Below, piece after piece: positions 10,180-20,924 of a DNA stretch of 64,000 nt. The stretch spans positions 56,999,048 through 57,063,047 of the forward strand of contig CM055311.2 in assembly GCA_029255685.2 (NCBI GenBank). Reading direction: 5' to 3'. The notes under the pieces are model-generated. The model saw nothing but the letters and a program-made list of their open reading frames with translations. It was not told where the DNA came from and searched no databases. How positions within the stretch are numbered: position 1 is the first letter of the stretch; each line of letters starts with the position of its first letter. Position numbers and translations under genes: made by a program. Origin of the DNA: Silene conica (Eukaryota > Streptophyta > Magnoliopsida > Caryophyllales > Caryophyllaceae).

Positions 10180-10613
10180 TCAAATTTGGGGGTTTTTCTA
10201 TGGGGTGCCCCTGAACTATTCGAGTTTCTAACTTGTACCCTCGCGTTTTTCAAATTATCAGTTGTACCCTTAAACTTTACTAATTAGCCCCAAACGTGGC
10301 CCTTAGTTTATAAACCGTCAAGTTAAGACGTTAAATGCCTACATGGCGTGATGATTTGGACTACTTATGCTTATGTGGCTATTACTTTGGTTTCCCTCCG
10401 TTTTTCCTCCATTTTTCAGAAATTTTCCCTCCAATTTTTTATACTTCCAAATCATCACGCCAAGTAGGCATTTAACGTCTTAACTTGACGATTTAGAAAC
10501 TAAGGGTCACGTTTGGGAATACTTAGTAGAGTTTAAGGGTACAACTGGTAATTTGAAAAATGCGAGGGTACAAGTCAGAAACTCGAATAGTTCAGGGGCA
10601 CGCCGTAGAAAAT
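10180..10613. mobile_element. Foldback MITE with ~180-bp inverted arms
   Basis: The left arm (about 10190-10372) and right arm (about 10446-10612) are inverted copies. They share CCCCTGAACTATTCGAGTTT at the tips and a CTTAACTTGACG block near the centre. Spaced GTACCC motifs recall the element at 690-1240. TTTGTTATT occurs at 10171-10179 and 10614-10622. If that is a target duplication, its 9-bp length suggests a Mutator-like element, but the terminal bases just inside it do not match well. Confidence 0.75.
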
Positions 10614-10663
10614 TTTGTTATTATCAAGAAAATTAATGATTATGTTTTGTATAAAATCTAATA

Positions 10664-10963
10664 TACTATCTCCTATTCGGATAACTCTCCCTATTCGACA
10701 TTGACACAAAATTTAAGGGTTTGATTAAAATAACTATAAAGTCTTGTTGTGGGGTGAAGTGATTTGAGAGAGAAAGAGTATTGTGGGGTATTGTTGTGAG
10801 TAAGATGATTAAAATAAATATACAGTATGAGTATTGTGGAGTATTGTGATGAGGTGACGTGATTAAAATATATATATAAAATTTTACCAAAAAAGGAAAT
10901 AGGGAAAGTATTGTGAATTGACGAAAAAGAAAATAGGGGAGGTTATTATTAATATGAGGGGTA
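10664..10963. mobile_element. Stowaway-like MITE, copy 2
   Basis: TACTATCTCCTATTCGGATA on the left pairs roughly with TACCCCTCATATTAATAATA from the right. The body matches the element at 7913-8214, including GAGTATTGTGG and TTGTGAATTGACGAAAAAG. It ends about 20 bp before the LINE coding sequence starts. Confidence 0.7.
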
Positions 10964-10975
10964 TTATTTAAAATA

Positions 10976-13900
10976 ATACCTTCCTTGGGGAGAAATTTCC
11001 TCCATGGGATTAAAAATAAAGAGGGTGCATGGGTGTTCGGGGCGGAGGAGATGGGAAAAGAATTCCATGAGGTTTATACAGAAGTCTTTGAGGCGTCAAC
11101 GGATCACTCGAGTGTAAACAGACAGGGTGAGCTTGAAAATGTGAGAAGGTTCATTAAAAGGCAAATTTCGGAAGAGGATTCGGAAAGACTTTTAAGACCT
11201 TTTACGGCTAAGGAAGTTAGAAGGGCTATGTTCCAGATGGGACCCTTGAAATCTCCTGGGCCGGATGGTATTCCGGCTATCTTCTATCAGAAATATTGGG
11301 GTCTAATCAAAAAAGATGTGACAGGGGCATTTCTATCGATCCTGAACTCGGGAAGACTCTTAAGAGAGGTGAATAGAACTTTCATTACTCTGATTCCGAA
11401 AGTGGAGAACCCTGAGGGGGTCGCGGATTACCGTCCAATAAGTCTCTGTAATGTTTCTATGAGAATCATTACGAAATGTATTGCAAACCGGATGGGTAAT
11501 CTCATGGGAAAGTTGGTTAGTGAAACTCAAAGTGCTTTTGTGAGAGGTCGGAGTATTAGCGATAATATTCTCCTGGCTCATGAGCTAATCCACAAAGTCA
11601 ATCAAAGGAGGACTGGTAAAACGGGCTTATGTGCTTTCAAAGCTGATATGAGCAAGGCGTATGATCGAATGAAGTGGGACTTTTTAGAAGTGGTTTTGAA
11701 GCAGTTTGGTTTTCCGAATAAATTTACTTCGCTGATCATGGAATGTGTTAAATCCGTCTCCTATGAGATCTTGATCAATGGAGTACCGAAGGCTCAAATC
11801 AAACCAGGATGCGGCCTTAGGCAGGGGGATCCGTTGTCTCCGTTTCTCTTTATTTTGTGTTCGGAAGTTCTTACGGGAATGATGGATGCCGGTCAACAGG
11901 AAGGTGCTTTGAAAGGCTTAAAGGTATGTCATGGAGCGGAGGCCATCTCAAATTTACTGTTTGCTGACGACTCAGTTTTCTTTTTTGAGAATAAAGGAAA
12001 TGCGGCAAAAAAACTTGGAGACATTCTAGATGGATACTGTAAAATCTCGGGACAGAGATTAAACTTGGCGAAGTCTGGAATTATTTTTAGTCCAAATACA
12101 ACTTTAGGAGTGGTCCAGAAGACCTTGCGAACTCTTCAGGTTAAAAACTCTACGGGTTTTGGAAAATATCTGGGGTTACCCACGGAATTCCAACATGAAA
12201 AGAAAGGGATCTTTCAGGCAGTCATTGAATATATCACTCGCCGGATTTCATCATGGCAAGGTATCTTTCTCTCGCCAGCGGGCCGTTTGTCTCTAATTTC
12301 CTCAGTCTTATCAAACCTCTCCAATTACTTTCTATCGGTTTTTAAGATTCCGGTAAGTGTGGCAAAAAAGATGAACTCTTTATTGGCACAATTTTGGTGG
12401 GCTGGGTGTAAATTGGGCCAAAGGATTCACTGGTGCAGTAATAAGTTCCTGAGCCGAATGAAGTGCGAAGGGGGGCTTGGTATTAGGGAGGCGGGATGCT
12501 TGAATAGAGCCCTTTTAGCAAAAAATGGGTGGAGGATACTTTCTGGGGAAGATTCTCTTTTCGGGAGGACCTTCCGGAAAAAATTCTTTGGAAACGATAA
12601 GCTTAACCCGGGGGAGCAAGTCCGAGAGAGCCAATCCCTCTCTTGGGGAGCGAAAAGCATCTTGGATGGAATTAAGGCGGTGAAAGACCTGGTTGGATAT
12701 AAGCCAGGTCAGGGCTCTACTTTGAATGTTTGGTCTTCTAAGTGGGTGAACGGGGAGATACCCGAGCCGAATGAAAATATACTGGGAGTTGATTTTACAC
12801 ATTGGGGTAATATTCAGGTCCGACATCTTATGGATGGGCCGGATTGGAACGAGGCTATGGTTAGATTTACTTTTGAAGAACTGTGGGCCAACCGGATCTT
12901 GGCCATGCCAATGTGTGATTCTGAAGTGACAGATACTGTGTTTTGGCCCTTTAGTAAAGATGGACAGTATACAGTAAAGAGTGGCTATGGTTTATTCCAT
13001 AGGGACTTTATGGACCAGAAAGCAACAATGAAAGATAAAACAAGAATCAATCAAGAGGGAATCCGTTTCTGCCGCAAGGTGCTTTGGACCTTGCCTGTTC
13101 CAAACCAGTGGAAAATCTTCTTATGGAAGATTCTGACACACACCCTTCCAGTGGGTTCGGAGTTTAAGAAGAGGGGTATGGGAAGCTCATCGCAGTGTTT
13201 AAGCTGTACAGGTACAAATAACTTCGAGGAAACACTGGAACATCTTTTCAGAGATTGTGAGTGGGCATCTAGAATATGGGCCGGGTCCACTATGGGTATC
13301 CGGGTGGAATTCAGTAATCACCTGGATTGTAGGAGTTGGGTAATAGGGTGGATTGAGTACTTGAGGAAACAACAGGATGGGGAGTGTAGAGTACAATCTT
13401 TCATAGCTATTCTATGGCAAATATGGAAAGCAAGGAATGCTCGGATTTTCAAAAAGGAAGATATCTTAGTTGAGCTGTTCTTTGAGCAGGTTCGGAGACA
13501 GGTGGAGGAGATTGTACTAGCGCTAAATCAGGAGAAAGAGAAGGGGAATCTAAGCGATACGAAGGAATGGGGAGAGAAGGATCCTCAGGATGAAGGAATC
13601 CAAAAGGTGAAAGATGGAGTCCCTATTGTGGTTGTGTACACTGAAGCCAGATGTGTGGAATTTTATGCTAAAGTGGATGCAGGATGGTACTCGAATCTGA
13701 ATGCAGCTATGGGGGGCGTGATTTATGATCCACAAGGACATGGTTTTCATTACCTCTCAAGAAAATTTAAGGCCGAATCGGCCCTTCAGGCAGAGGCACT
13801 TGGACTTAAAGAAGTTCTGCTATGGGCTAGAGAGAACAATATCCTTCATCTTAGAGTTTCGTCGGATTGTCTTGAGCTCCTACTCTCGATTACAGGCGAC

Positions 13901-14093
13901 TACAAAGCCAATCGACAAATTCAGGGGATACTGGAGGACTGTAAAAATTTGTATTCGTCGTTTCATTGTCTTAGCTTTTCTTTTATTCCTAGGAGTCTAA
14001 ATGCGGCTGCCCATTCATTGGCAAAAAAGGCCTTGAGATGAGCAATTTTTTTCTTGTATACCGTTGCCAAAAAAAAAAAAAAAAAAAAAAAAA
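10976..14093 (+). mobile_element. 5'-truncated L1-type LINE with poly(A) tail
   Basis: A non-LTR retrotransposon body begins just after the Stowaway-like MITE and ends in 25 A residues at 14069-14093. The upstream ORF1 and the endonuclease part of ORF2 are absent, which is the usual result of incomplete reverse transcription at insertion. The exact left junction and the target duplication could not be fixed. Unlike most old LINE fragments, the remaining coding frame is undamaged. Confidence 0.88.
10985..14041 (+). CDS. LINE ORF2 fragment: reverse transcriptase, zf-RVT and RNase H
   Basis: The open frame has 1,018 codons. Its first in-frame ATG is at 11051, but the fragment probably has no native start because the 5' end is missing. 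Reverse transcriptase motifs are in order: the PLKSPGPDGIP motif near residue 90, FKADMSKAYDRMKW near 215, GLRQGDPLSPFLFILCSE near 280 and the catalytic FADD near 325. A cysteine/histidine segment typical of zf-RVT follows around residues 690-760. The C-terminus is an RNase H domain of the plant type, with KVDAGW (about 897), AEALGLKEVL (about 936), SSDCLELL (about 961) and AAHSLA (about 1006). The enzyme would copy element RNA at a nicked target. Without the endonuclease domain this copy should not retrotranspose alone. Confidence 0.92.
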   Translation: MGRNFLHGIKNKEGAWVFGAEEMGKEFHEVYTEVFEASTDHSSVNRQGELENVRRFIKRQISEEDSERLLRPFTAKEVRRAMFQMGPLKSPGPDGIPAIFYQKYWGLIKKDVTGAFLSILNSGRLLREVNRTFITLIPKVENPEGVADYRPISLCNVSMRIITKCIANRMGNLMGKLVSETQSAFVRGRSISDNILLAHELIHKVNQRRTGKTGLCAFKADMSKAYDRMKWDFLEVVLKQFGFPNKFTSLIMECVKSVSYEILINGVPKAQIKPGCGLRQGDPLSPFLFILCSEVLTGMMDAGQQEGALKGLKVCHGAEAISNLLFADDSVFFFENKGNAAKKLGDILDGYCKISGQRLNLAKSGIIFSPNTTLGVVQKTLRTLQVKNSTGFGKYLGLPTEFQHEKKGIFQAVIEYITRRISSWQGIFLSPAGRLSLISSVLSNLSNYFLSVFKIPVSVAKKMNSLLAQFWWAGCKLGQRIHWCSNKFLSRMKCEGGLGIREAGCLNRALLAKNGWRILSGEDSLFGRTFRKKFFGNDKLNPGEQVRESQSLSWGAKSILDGIKAVKDLVGYKPGQGSTLNVWSSKWVNGEIPEPNENILGVDFTHWGNIQVRHLMDGPDWNEAMVRFTFEELWANRILAMPMCDSEVTDTVFWPFSKDGQYTVKSGYGLFHRDFMDQKATMKDKTRINQEGIRFCRKVLWTLPVPNQWKIFLWKILTHTLPVGSEFKKRGMGSSSQCLSCTGTNNFEETLEHLFRDCEWASRIWAGSTMGIRVEFSNHLDCRSWVIGWIEYLRKQQDGECRVQSFIAILWQIWKARNARIFKKEDILVELFFEQVRRQVEEIVLALNQEKEKGNLSDTKEWGEKDPQDEGIQKVKDGVPIVVVYTEARCVEFYAKVDAGWYSNLNAAMGGVIYDPQGHGFHYLSRKFKAESALQAEALGLKEVLLWARENNILHLRVSSDCLELLLSITGDYKANRQIQGILEDCKNLYSSFHCLSFSFIPRSLNAAAHSLAKKALR

Positions 14094-14511
14094 CATACAC
14101 CTACTTGATGTTAAATCATGCTTCTAATAAAATTATTATTTACTAATTTTGTTGCATGATAATCTCGTTGCTCGATCGAATGTTCGATTCATTTGGTCGA
14201 AAGCTACTTTCTAAGAAATCATATTACCCATTACGTACTTTTATTATACATAATATACATGTAGCCAAATGATGGAAAATTTTCAAAATCCTAAAATATT
14301 GTTATTTTACTATATACTAACATGTAGTTATACTGATCAATGTTATACGTATAGTCTTAATACTACAATGAGTTAAATATCTTCCTACTCGCACAGTCGC
14401 ACAGATAGAACAAATTTGTTGTTTTTCTATGCATGTTGCTTTGTCTTATACATACTACTTGACCCGTCTTAAGTTTAAGACGGATATATCTATTTTAAGC
14501 TTAGGACGTAT
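14094..14511. other. Intergenic DNA
   Basis: No gene is visible. The last 55 bp (GACCCGTCTTAAGTTTAAGA and on) resemble a unit of the repeat array at 14830-15380, so the Cassandra-like LTR probably landed inside that array. Confidence 0.5.
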
Positions 14512-14829
14512 TGTAATACTCCATTGAACCGAATAGGATATTCGGGTGGGGTAACCCCTTGAAGAGGTCCCTTGATAGGCTTATATGACTAGTGCTTAAA
14601 GGGATTGAAAATACTACTCATATCAACAAAGTGCACTTTCTTTTCTGGTTATCCATGCGAAAGAACTCCAAAGTTAAGCGTGCTTGGCTGGGAGTAGTCT
14701 TAGGATAGGTGACCTCCTGGGAAGGTTTTCGGGATGCGCATGAGTGAGGACAAAATGCGCTGGAAAGGACTCGTGTTGGTCTGTGGGGCCAGTACATAGC
14801 CTGGAGAGCTAAATAAAAATTGTTATTAT
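14512..14829 (+). mobile_element. Cassandra-like solo LTR (TRIM) carrying 5S rRNA sequence
   Basis: The segment starts with TGTAATACTCC and ends near TTGTTATTA. Its middle contains a 5S rRNA-derived block, followed by GGGATGCGCATGAGTGAGGA and TGTTGGTCTGTGGGGCCAGT. Cassandra elements are non-coding plant TRIM retrotransposons whose LTRs contain 5S rRNA-like sequence with Pol III signals, and this arrangement fits. Only one LTR is present and no primer site follows. The 3' border and target duplication are not certain. Confidence 0.75.
14650..14725 (+). other. 5S rRNA-derived segment inside the LTR
   Basis: GAACTCCAAAGTTAAGCGTG followed by CTTGG, GGGAGTAGT, TAGGATAGGTGACC and TCCTGGGAAG reproduces the internal control region (box A, intermediate element, box C) and 3' half of plant 5S rRNA with several changes. 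The 5' third of 5S rRNA is poorly preserved. It is not a functional 5S gene, but the promoter boxes could still bind TFIIIA. Confidence 0.8.
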
Positions 14830-15380
14830 TTAAGGTTTTTCAATAAATGCAAAGCTTCAAACTCATTAAATATATGTCATTTCAAATAACATTATAGATG
14901 TCATGTAGGCCTTATTTAAAATGCATACTATATACCCGTCTTAAATTAAAGAGGTACTCCGTATTAGTTTAAAGCTTCCACATAAATGCAATGTTAGACT
15001 CGTTTAATTGATGACCTTTCAAATAACATTTTAGATTTCGATAAAAACTTTCATGAAGTGGATATATCCGTTTCAAGTTTAAAACACATAGTAAGTACTT
15101 TTAATAAAAATCTTTAAAGTTTTCTTATAAATGCAAAGTTTCAAACTCAAATAATTGATAACCTTTCAAAAAGCATTTTATATGTTGAGTAGGTCTTTTT
15201 TAAAACGCATATATCCGTTTTAAACTTAAGACATAAATACTCGTCTTAAATTGAACCTGTATTAATTTAAAGTTTCCTTATAGATGCAAAGTGTAGACTC
15301 ATTTGATTGATTACATTTCAAATGATATTCAAGATTTCGAATAGGTATTTCTTACGATGGATATATCTATAAAAAGAAAT
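14830..15380. repeat. Degenerate tandem array, about four units of ~140-150 bp
   Basis: Units begin with variants of TTTAAAGTTT-C-TATAAATGCAAAG and continue with AACTC-TT-ATTGATAACCTT, CAAATAACATTTTAGAT and a TATATCCGTTT block. Starts fall near 14830, 14970, 15110 and 15265. The copies are strongly diverged. No coding function is visible. Confidence 0.65.
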
Positions 15381-15751
15381 AAAACGGGTTAATAAGCACC
15401 CATTTACTTAGATGGGACAAACATATTTTGCTAATCATAGTAACTTAATGTATTTTACTTACGTCTTACATGTAATACTTGACTCGTTTTTATATAACCC
15501 GTCTTAAATAAAAATGTGTGCTACATTTCTAGAAGTATTTACACATTGGTGGAAGAATACGACATAACGCAGCCCATTTAAAGATATATTTTTAAATTTT
15601 GTAATGTTCCTAATTTTCCGTCACTTAATTGTCGATGTATTTATTATTTAAAAATATTACTTGTATTTATACGTTGTGTTACTTTTCCGTCAAATATTCC
15701 GATTATATAATAAATATTATATATACTATAGTCTTTTTATATGTTATATTT
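15381..15751. other. AT-rich intergenic DNA
   Basis: No gene or clear repeat was recognised. A short methionine-started frame at 15629-15892 is AT-rich and crosses into the next element, so it is not supported as a gene. Confidence 0.4.
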
Positions 15752-16398
15752 TGGGAAGTGCTAAATCCCACACATTATTTTGCTCAATCCCACATATTTT
15801 TCACATTTATTCCGAATATGCCCTCATTTTTATCATCCCCACCCAAAAAACAAAAGAGAGAAACAAAAATCCCTAAAAATCCCAAAAATTAACTCACTTC
15901 AGGTTTTGATTTTACTGCAATTAGATTTCCCGATTTGAGCAATTGTTCTAAAATCTGATTTTACTGCAATTAGAATATATATAAATATTCTAAAATCCCT
16001 CCCAATTGTTTCTTATTTTATTGCAATTGGATTTCCCGATTTCAGTTCAATTTCAGAGATTGATTGGATTTCAGTTCAATTTCAGAGATTGATTGGATTT
16101 CAGTTCAAACCCTAATTGTTAAAAAACCCTCTTTTTAAAAAAAAAATATCAACTAAATTGAATAAAAGACGGAACTTAATAAAAAAATTACGATGAAACG
16201 CCGAACTTACGTTTGATATGTGCGAATTACGATCCATAATAGTCGAACGAATAAGAAATTTATTAGGTTTAAAGAGAGGGAAATCTTTTAGTTCTTTAAA
16301 AGTCTTTTTAATTCTTTTTTTACTAAGGGTAATTATGAGAATTTAAGGTAAAAAAGTGTTGGATTAAGCAAGTTAGCGTGCGGGATTTAGCAAGTACG
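15752..16398. mobile_element. Foldback-type element with ~70-bp inverted ends
   Basis: The left end has GAAGTGCTAAATCCCACAC and GCTCAATCCCACAT. From the right end inward the sequence reads CGTACTTGCTAAATCCCGCA, then TGCTTAATCCAACAC and TTCTCATAATTACCCT. Inside, a CAATTTCAGAGATTGATTGG block is repeated in tandem near 16040-16100. There is no coding frame. Confidence 0.55.
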
Positions 16399-17545
16399 TA
16401 TATTTTATTCGATTGTATAAAATTTTCCCTCTCAGTAATTTGTTTACTTCTTTTCATGCATTCTCATTAGAAGTACGATTGACACGGATGGAGATTTCTA
16501 TTTTGGTATAGTTTTTACAAATGATATTTTATTAGTATAATATCGTAAGTTTTTTTATCCGTATAGGTTAATAGTTTGTAATTATAAGCAATAGTTTGTA
16601 AATATGTGTGATTTATTATTATTTGAAATTATGGTAACTTATTTTATCTCATCTTATGTAAATATAAATTAACATGAATATTAAAAGTTGTTTTACTACG
16701 TGTCAATTTTTTAACCGGAATAATAAAATTGCAATTAATTTCGGATTAGTTAGTGGGTCCTGAAATTTTGCAAATCCAACCGCCGTTTGAAAAGTCAACA
16801 TTGAACCACAGAGCGCCACATATGCTCTATGGTTGTTGCTATAATAAATAGGATAAATGCCATAAACATAACTGAACCTCTTAATTTGGCTAAATTTTAG
16901 TCTCTTGACAATCAACGATACAAATTAATTAAATTAAGGATGATCCTTATTTATATACGATTTTTCTCTTTTATGAATCTAAATCACCATAATAACCCTT
17001 TTATTTCACTGATTTCATTTTAATATCTTAATATCAATCTCTCTCTTCTTCTTTTTCTCGTTCCTCACCCTAACTACAGCCCTCCTACTGCCCGTTAACC
17101 ACCATCCACTACCCTAATCGTTGCCTCACATACGCCATCAACCGATCTTGATGACCTCCTAAGTAGGATTCCTAAAATACAGGAAAAAATTACATTTAAC
17201 AAAAACTTTACAAAATAAATTACATTTAACAAAATAAAAAAAAATGAAATAAATAAGAAAGAAAAAACTAAAAAACTAAAATAATCAAATAATCAATAAC
17301 CACTAACCAGGTCACGTTGGTACTCCAATTGAATTTATGTAATAACAAAGCGACAGATGTCGACAACCCTATCTACCATTTATGCCCATGCCACAACCAG
17401 CGACACCTACACCATGCCGACGTCGCCGACGATGACATGCCCCATCACCACGGCAATAACGTTGTCCCTCACAGCGTCGGTCCAACGTTGTCGACAAACC
17501 AAACCCTAATCTAAATAGTGTAATTAATTTCTTGATTTGATATAA
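16399..17545. other. Intergenic DNA without a recognised gene
   Basis: The sequence is AT-rich with a short cytosine-rich patch around 17090-17160 and 17380-17500. Short open frames here lack codon structure or known motifs. I see nothing that supports a gene. Confidence 0.4.
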
Positions 17546-17912
17546 TATAGGATATTGATAGAAATACTCCGAACTATGAGTGAACTTCTCAAAATACTCT
17601 AAACTTTATTTTAACTACCAATATAACCAACTAATACCCTTATTTGCTTTGAATAGAATTTGTTGTTTTGTTAACTTATTATAGCATGTTTTAATGGTGT
17701 AATTAGGTGAATAGAGTAACAGAGAAGTAAAAAGAGAAAGACGGATTAAAGAAGGATTAGAAATTTCTTCACTTATTTAGAATGCAACAGGTCATATATT
17801 ATAATAAAAGCGAATGATAGCATTAATTGGTTATATTGGTAGTTAAAATAGAGTTTGCAGTATTTTGAGCAGGACACCCATAGTTAGAGTATTCTTATCA
17901 ATTAATCCTATA
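17546..17912. mobile_element. Foldback MITE with ~130-bp inverted arms
   Basis: The left arm has AATACTCCGAACTATGAGTG, then CTCAAAATACT and TTTTAACTACCAATATAACC. The right arm repeats these inverted, and the match runs on through CAACTAAT-type sequence. The loop is about 110 bp. No target duplication was identified. Confidence 0.7.
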
Positions 17913-18496
17913 ATATAATTAATAAACTTAATAATTTGGATAATTATTTGATTGATATAAGAATTAACATCTATAATTGTGTACTTTAATTAATATTTTT
18001 GGATTTGATTAATTTGGTAAAAAAGGGAATTAGAGAGGGTTTTTTTCTTCTTTCTAAGTATATGGCATACTATGGAACAATAAGGAAAAAAGTCCATGAA
18101 TGAGTAAAATTCGTACATGAATGAACAACTACGTTTGTTGACGTCGAATATACAATTAGTTCTTATAAGCATAATTATATCGTCATATGCATCAATTAAT
18201 TAGTTATATGGGTATTTTAAACATATAGAGTTTGACCAATGAATTCATCAACTCAAAGCCTACCTAACTCGACCCAAACCCATCTCAACTCAACTCAACT
18301 CGACACATCAATTTAGTGGACTTGATTTGACTTGCTGACGACATAAGTTGACCCGGTAGGACCAAAACCCAATATAACTCGACCGATTTATCCCATCTAA
18401 AGATGTGATTGCCATCTCTATGCAATTAAATAAGGATAATATATTTAATTTTCTTTATATACGAATGTAAGTGATCTAAGCCTTCTCGCTCTTGAA
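17913..18496. other. AT-rich intergenic DNA
   Basis: No gene is recognised. A patch at 18240-18400 is richer in CTCGAC/CAACTC motifs, as in LTR-derived DNA of this genome, but cannot be assigned. Confidence 0.35.
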
Positions 18497-18501
18497 ATTA
18501 G

Positions 18502-18991
18502 TGTTGGAAATATAAGGTCATTATAGGTCGAAGATATATTGAGAGAATATATGTTGTGGCGTCGTGGTATGTAGACCACTGAATGAGAAATGAAATCGCC
18601 CTAACTACGGTACAAATCGATATAGGCGTTGTCACACAACATTCCTAAAAGTTGTGTACTCAACTATTAGAAGTTGGAACTCATATGATGTGCTCAAATT
18701 AACATAGAGAAATAGCATAAGATATATCGAAGATATGTGCTAAGAGACTAAAAAAATTTCAAATTTATACTGATTAATTAACACCATAATCTCATATTTA
18801 TAATGATTAATTCACACCATAATCACAAAGATATATAGTGGCATAACCACGACCATAAACCTAGAGTTAATGGCTATAATCATGTGCAAGTAATGAAGAA
18901 AGTGTAGAGATTCTGTTACGAGACAATGGAAGACTACTCTGTAATGTACTGTAATTTACACAACATATTCGGCTTTGCATTACTTCCAACA
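18502..18991. mobile_element. Solo LTR, 490 bp, TSD ATTAG
   Basis: The segment begins TGTTGGAA and ends TTCCAACA, the short inverted termini of an LTR. It is flanked by ATTAG at 18497-18501 and 18992-18996. No primer site or polypurine tract adjoins it, so recombination between two LTRs probably removed the body. The TGTTGG/CCAACA ends fit Ty1/copia. Confidence 0.85.
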
Positions 18992-18996
18992 ATTAG

Positions 18997-19614
18997 CTCT
19001 GTCAAAGCTTAGATAGGACTTGAGCCGAGATTTGCTAAATGCCAACCGATCCCGAGCTTAACAAGGCTAACTCTGCTCGGAAGCTCATTTAGACTCGTTT
19101 ACTCTTTTTTTTTCTAAATTTTGTATACGACAATACTATTTTTTTCGAAGTATAAGTTATTTAGGCATTTATGCGTAATATTTTATAATTTTTTCAATTT
19201 GTTTTGAAAAAATTATATTTAATTAAATTTAAAAGGTGAGAAAGTGAAAGTAATATAATGGCAAAGCGATATCGGTTCAAACTCGAGTCGAGCTCAAAAA
19301 ATTTCCTAACAGAGGAAGAGTTTCATTTTTTATGCTCGGCAAGTTCCAAGCGAAGCCCAAGCTCGAGCTCAAAATTTAAAGCCAAGCTCGTGCAAAGATC
19401 AATTCGGTGACAACTCTAGTTGTGTATCATATTATTTTCCCGTACTTTCTCCTCTGAAATGCCTTCCATTTTTCATTATTTATTTATCTTTAAATACCTT
19501 TCAAAATTCTACTTAATGTCATTTCATCCTCATAATACCCCTATTACGATTTGAATTCAAATGTCCCATTATTATGTCCTATCAACTATCTCATATTTTT
19601 ATCTTGCGACACAT
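18997..19614. other. Unclassified repeat-like DNA
   Basis: The parts around 18997-19090 and 19270-19415 contain GAGCTCGAG/AAGCTCG-type words in both orientations, suggesting an old inverted-repeat element. I could not define ends or a target duplication. Confidence 0.3.
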
Positions 19615-20924
19615 TGTAAAACCCCTCGCGGCAGCTAAAATGTAAACATACAAATGCATGAAAACGAGCGGATTTAAAACTTTTAACATAATTAAACTAA
19701 CATGCGAGGTGTAATACAACAACTGAAATACGGAAAAAATAAAACTTAGATAAGTATGAAGTATTAAATACAAAACCAAGCCCGAGATAAGATATCCCTA
19801 CAGGCACAAAACTGTAATATCAAAAGAAGGTCTAGCTACACGATAAAGGTAAATGTCAATCGATGAAGGATCATCGCTCGCTAGCCTCAACGTACCCCCT
19901 GTAAAAGCTGCACCAACCTACATACATGAAACATGTCCGCCACAGTCAGTGGGGAGTGACTAGAGATTTTCTCAGCCACTTATTGTCAATTAACACGTAA
20001 CATATAAACACATTACACACATCCACATGCTCCAACATAAACGATAATTATGAGAAGCATAAATATAAATCATCATGTGATTAATATAGATAACCAAGTA
20101 TCATGCATCCATAAACACGAACTCACACAAACTCGACAACGAGCAACGGTTCGCAAATGAGATAGGTCAACCAAGTGACTCGACTCCTACAACATAGGTC
20201 GACAATCAACTCGACAACAAATGAGATAGGTCAACCAAGGGACTCAACTCCACAAGACTAATATGAAGCAGGCCGATAATCGACTCGTCTATATGACCAC
20301 GGAAAATCCCCAATCTCAAACTATCCAATCGCCTGGTAGGACGACAACAATAGACTGTCCTAATCTATATCTGGCCAGACTCTCAGGGCGTAGACAATTA
20401 CGTCCCCGATTAGACAAGTACCCACAACGCAGGATACCACCAAGACTCGAACCACTATGGAACGAGGTATACCCCAAGGCAGGCGGACAACCTGAACCCT
20501 GACCGGGAGGACTAAGCCCCTACGGTCAACCAGCAACACAATGCAGTTAGGTGAGAACCCGAGTCATACAGCAACTTATAGCTTTCACATAAATCACACA
20601 ATGACATCTCAAAGATGTTCGCATACGAGTTACAATAAAATAATAACTTAAAACTCGATTAACAGTTCTATTCTTTCATTTCTAAGAATCCACTCAACTC
20701 TTAGCCAATTTCGGAAACTTTTTGAGGCGAGAGTCGGTTTCCCTTCCGGTTTCCCGACAGGGGGGTCTTTCTCCTCAAACCAATTTTCGAACCCGTATCA
20801 GAGCCGCCCAAACCTGTTGGACTTCAAAAAAATTCGATTGGTAAATCAATATTCCTTTTCTACACATCCATTCAACACTTAGCCAACTTCGGAAATTGTT
20901 TTGAGGCGCGAGCCGGTTTCCCGG
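19615..20924. other. LTR-like DNA, probably Ty3/gypsy-derived
   Basis: TGTAAAACCCCTCGCGG at 19615 resembles the starts of plant chromovirus LTRs. The following 900 bp are rich in CTCGAC and CAACC words with no coding frame. Imperfect copies of a GATAGGTCAACCAAG-GACTC block lie near 20161 and 20225. Another block with CTTAGCCAA-TTCGGAAA and CGGTTTCCC occurs at about 20690-20745 and 20867-20925, the second copy touching the truncated copia element. Ends could not be fixed. Confidence 0.35.

Noticed and set aside
14650..14725. A genuine 5S rRNA gene
   Set aside because: The 5' third is poorly preserved, several core bases differ, and the flanks are Cassandra-type LTR.
18997..19420. A hAT element with TAGCTCTGTC/TAGAGTTGTC ends
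   Set aside because: The left terminus is created by the ATTAG target duplication of the neighbouring solo LTR, and no 8-bp TSD fits.
20263..20502. 79-codon plus-strand frame
   Set aside because: It lies in LTR-like DNA, has no recognisable motif, and similar CTCGAC-rich frames occur by composition.
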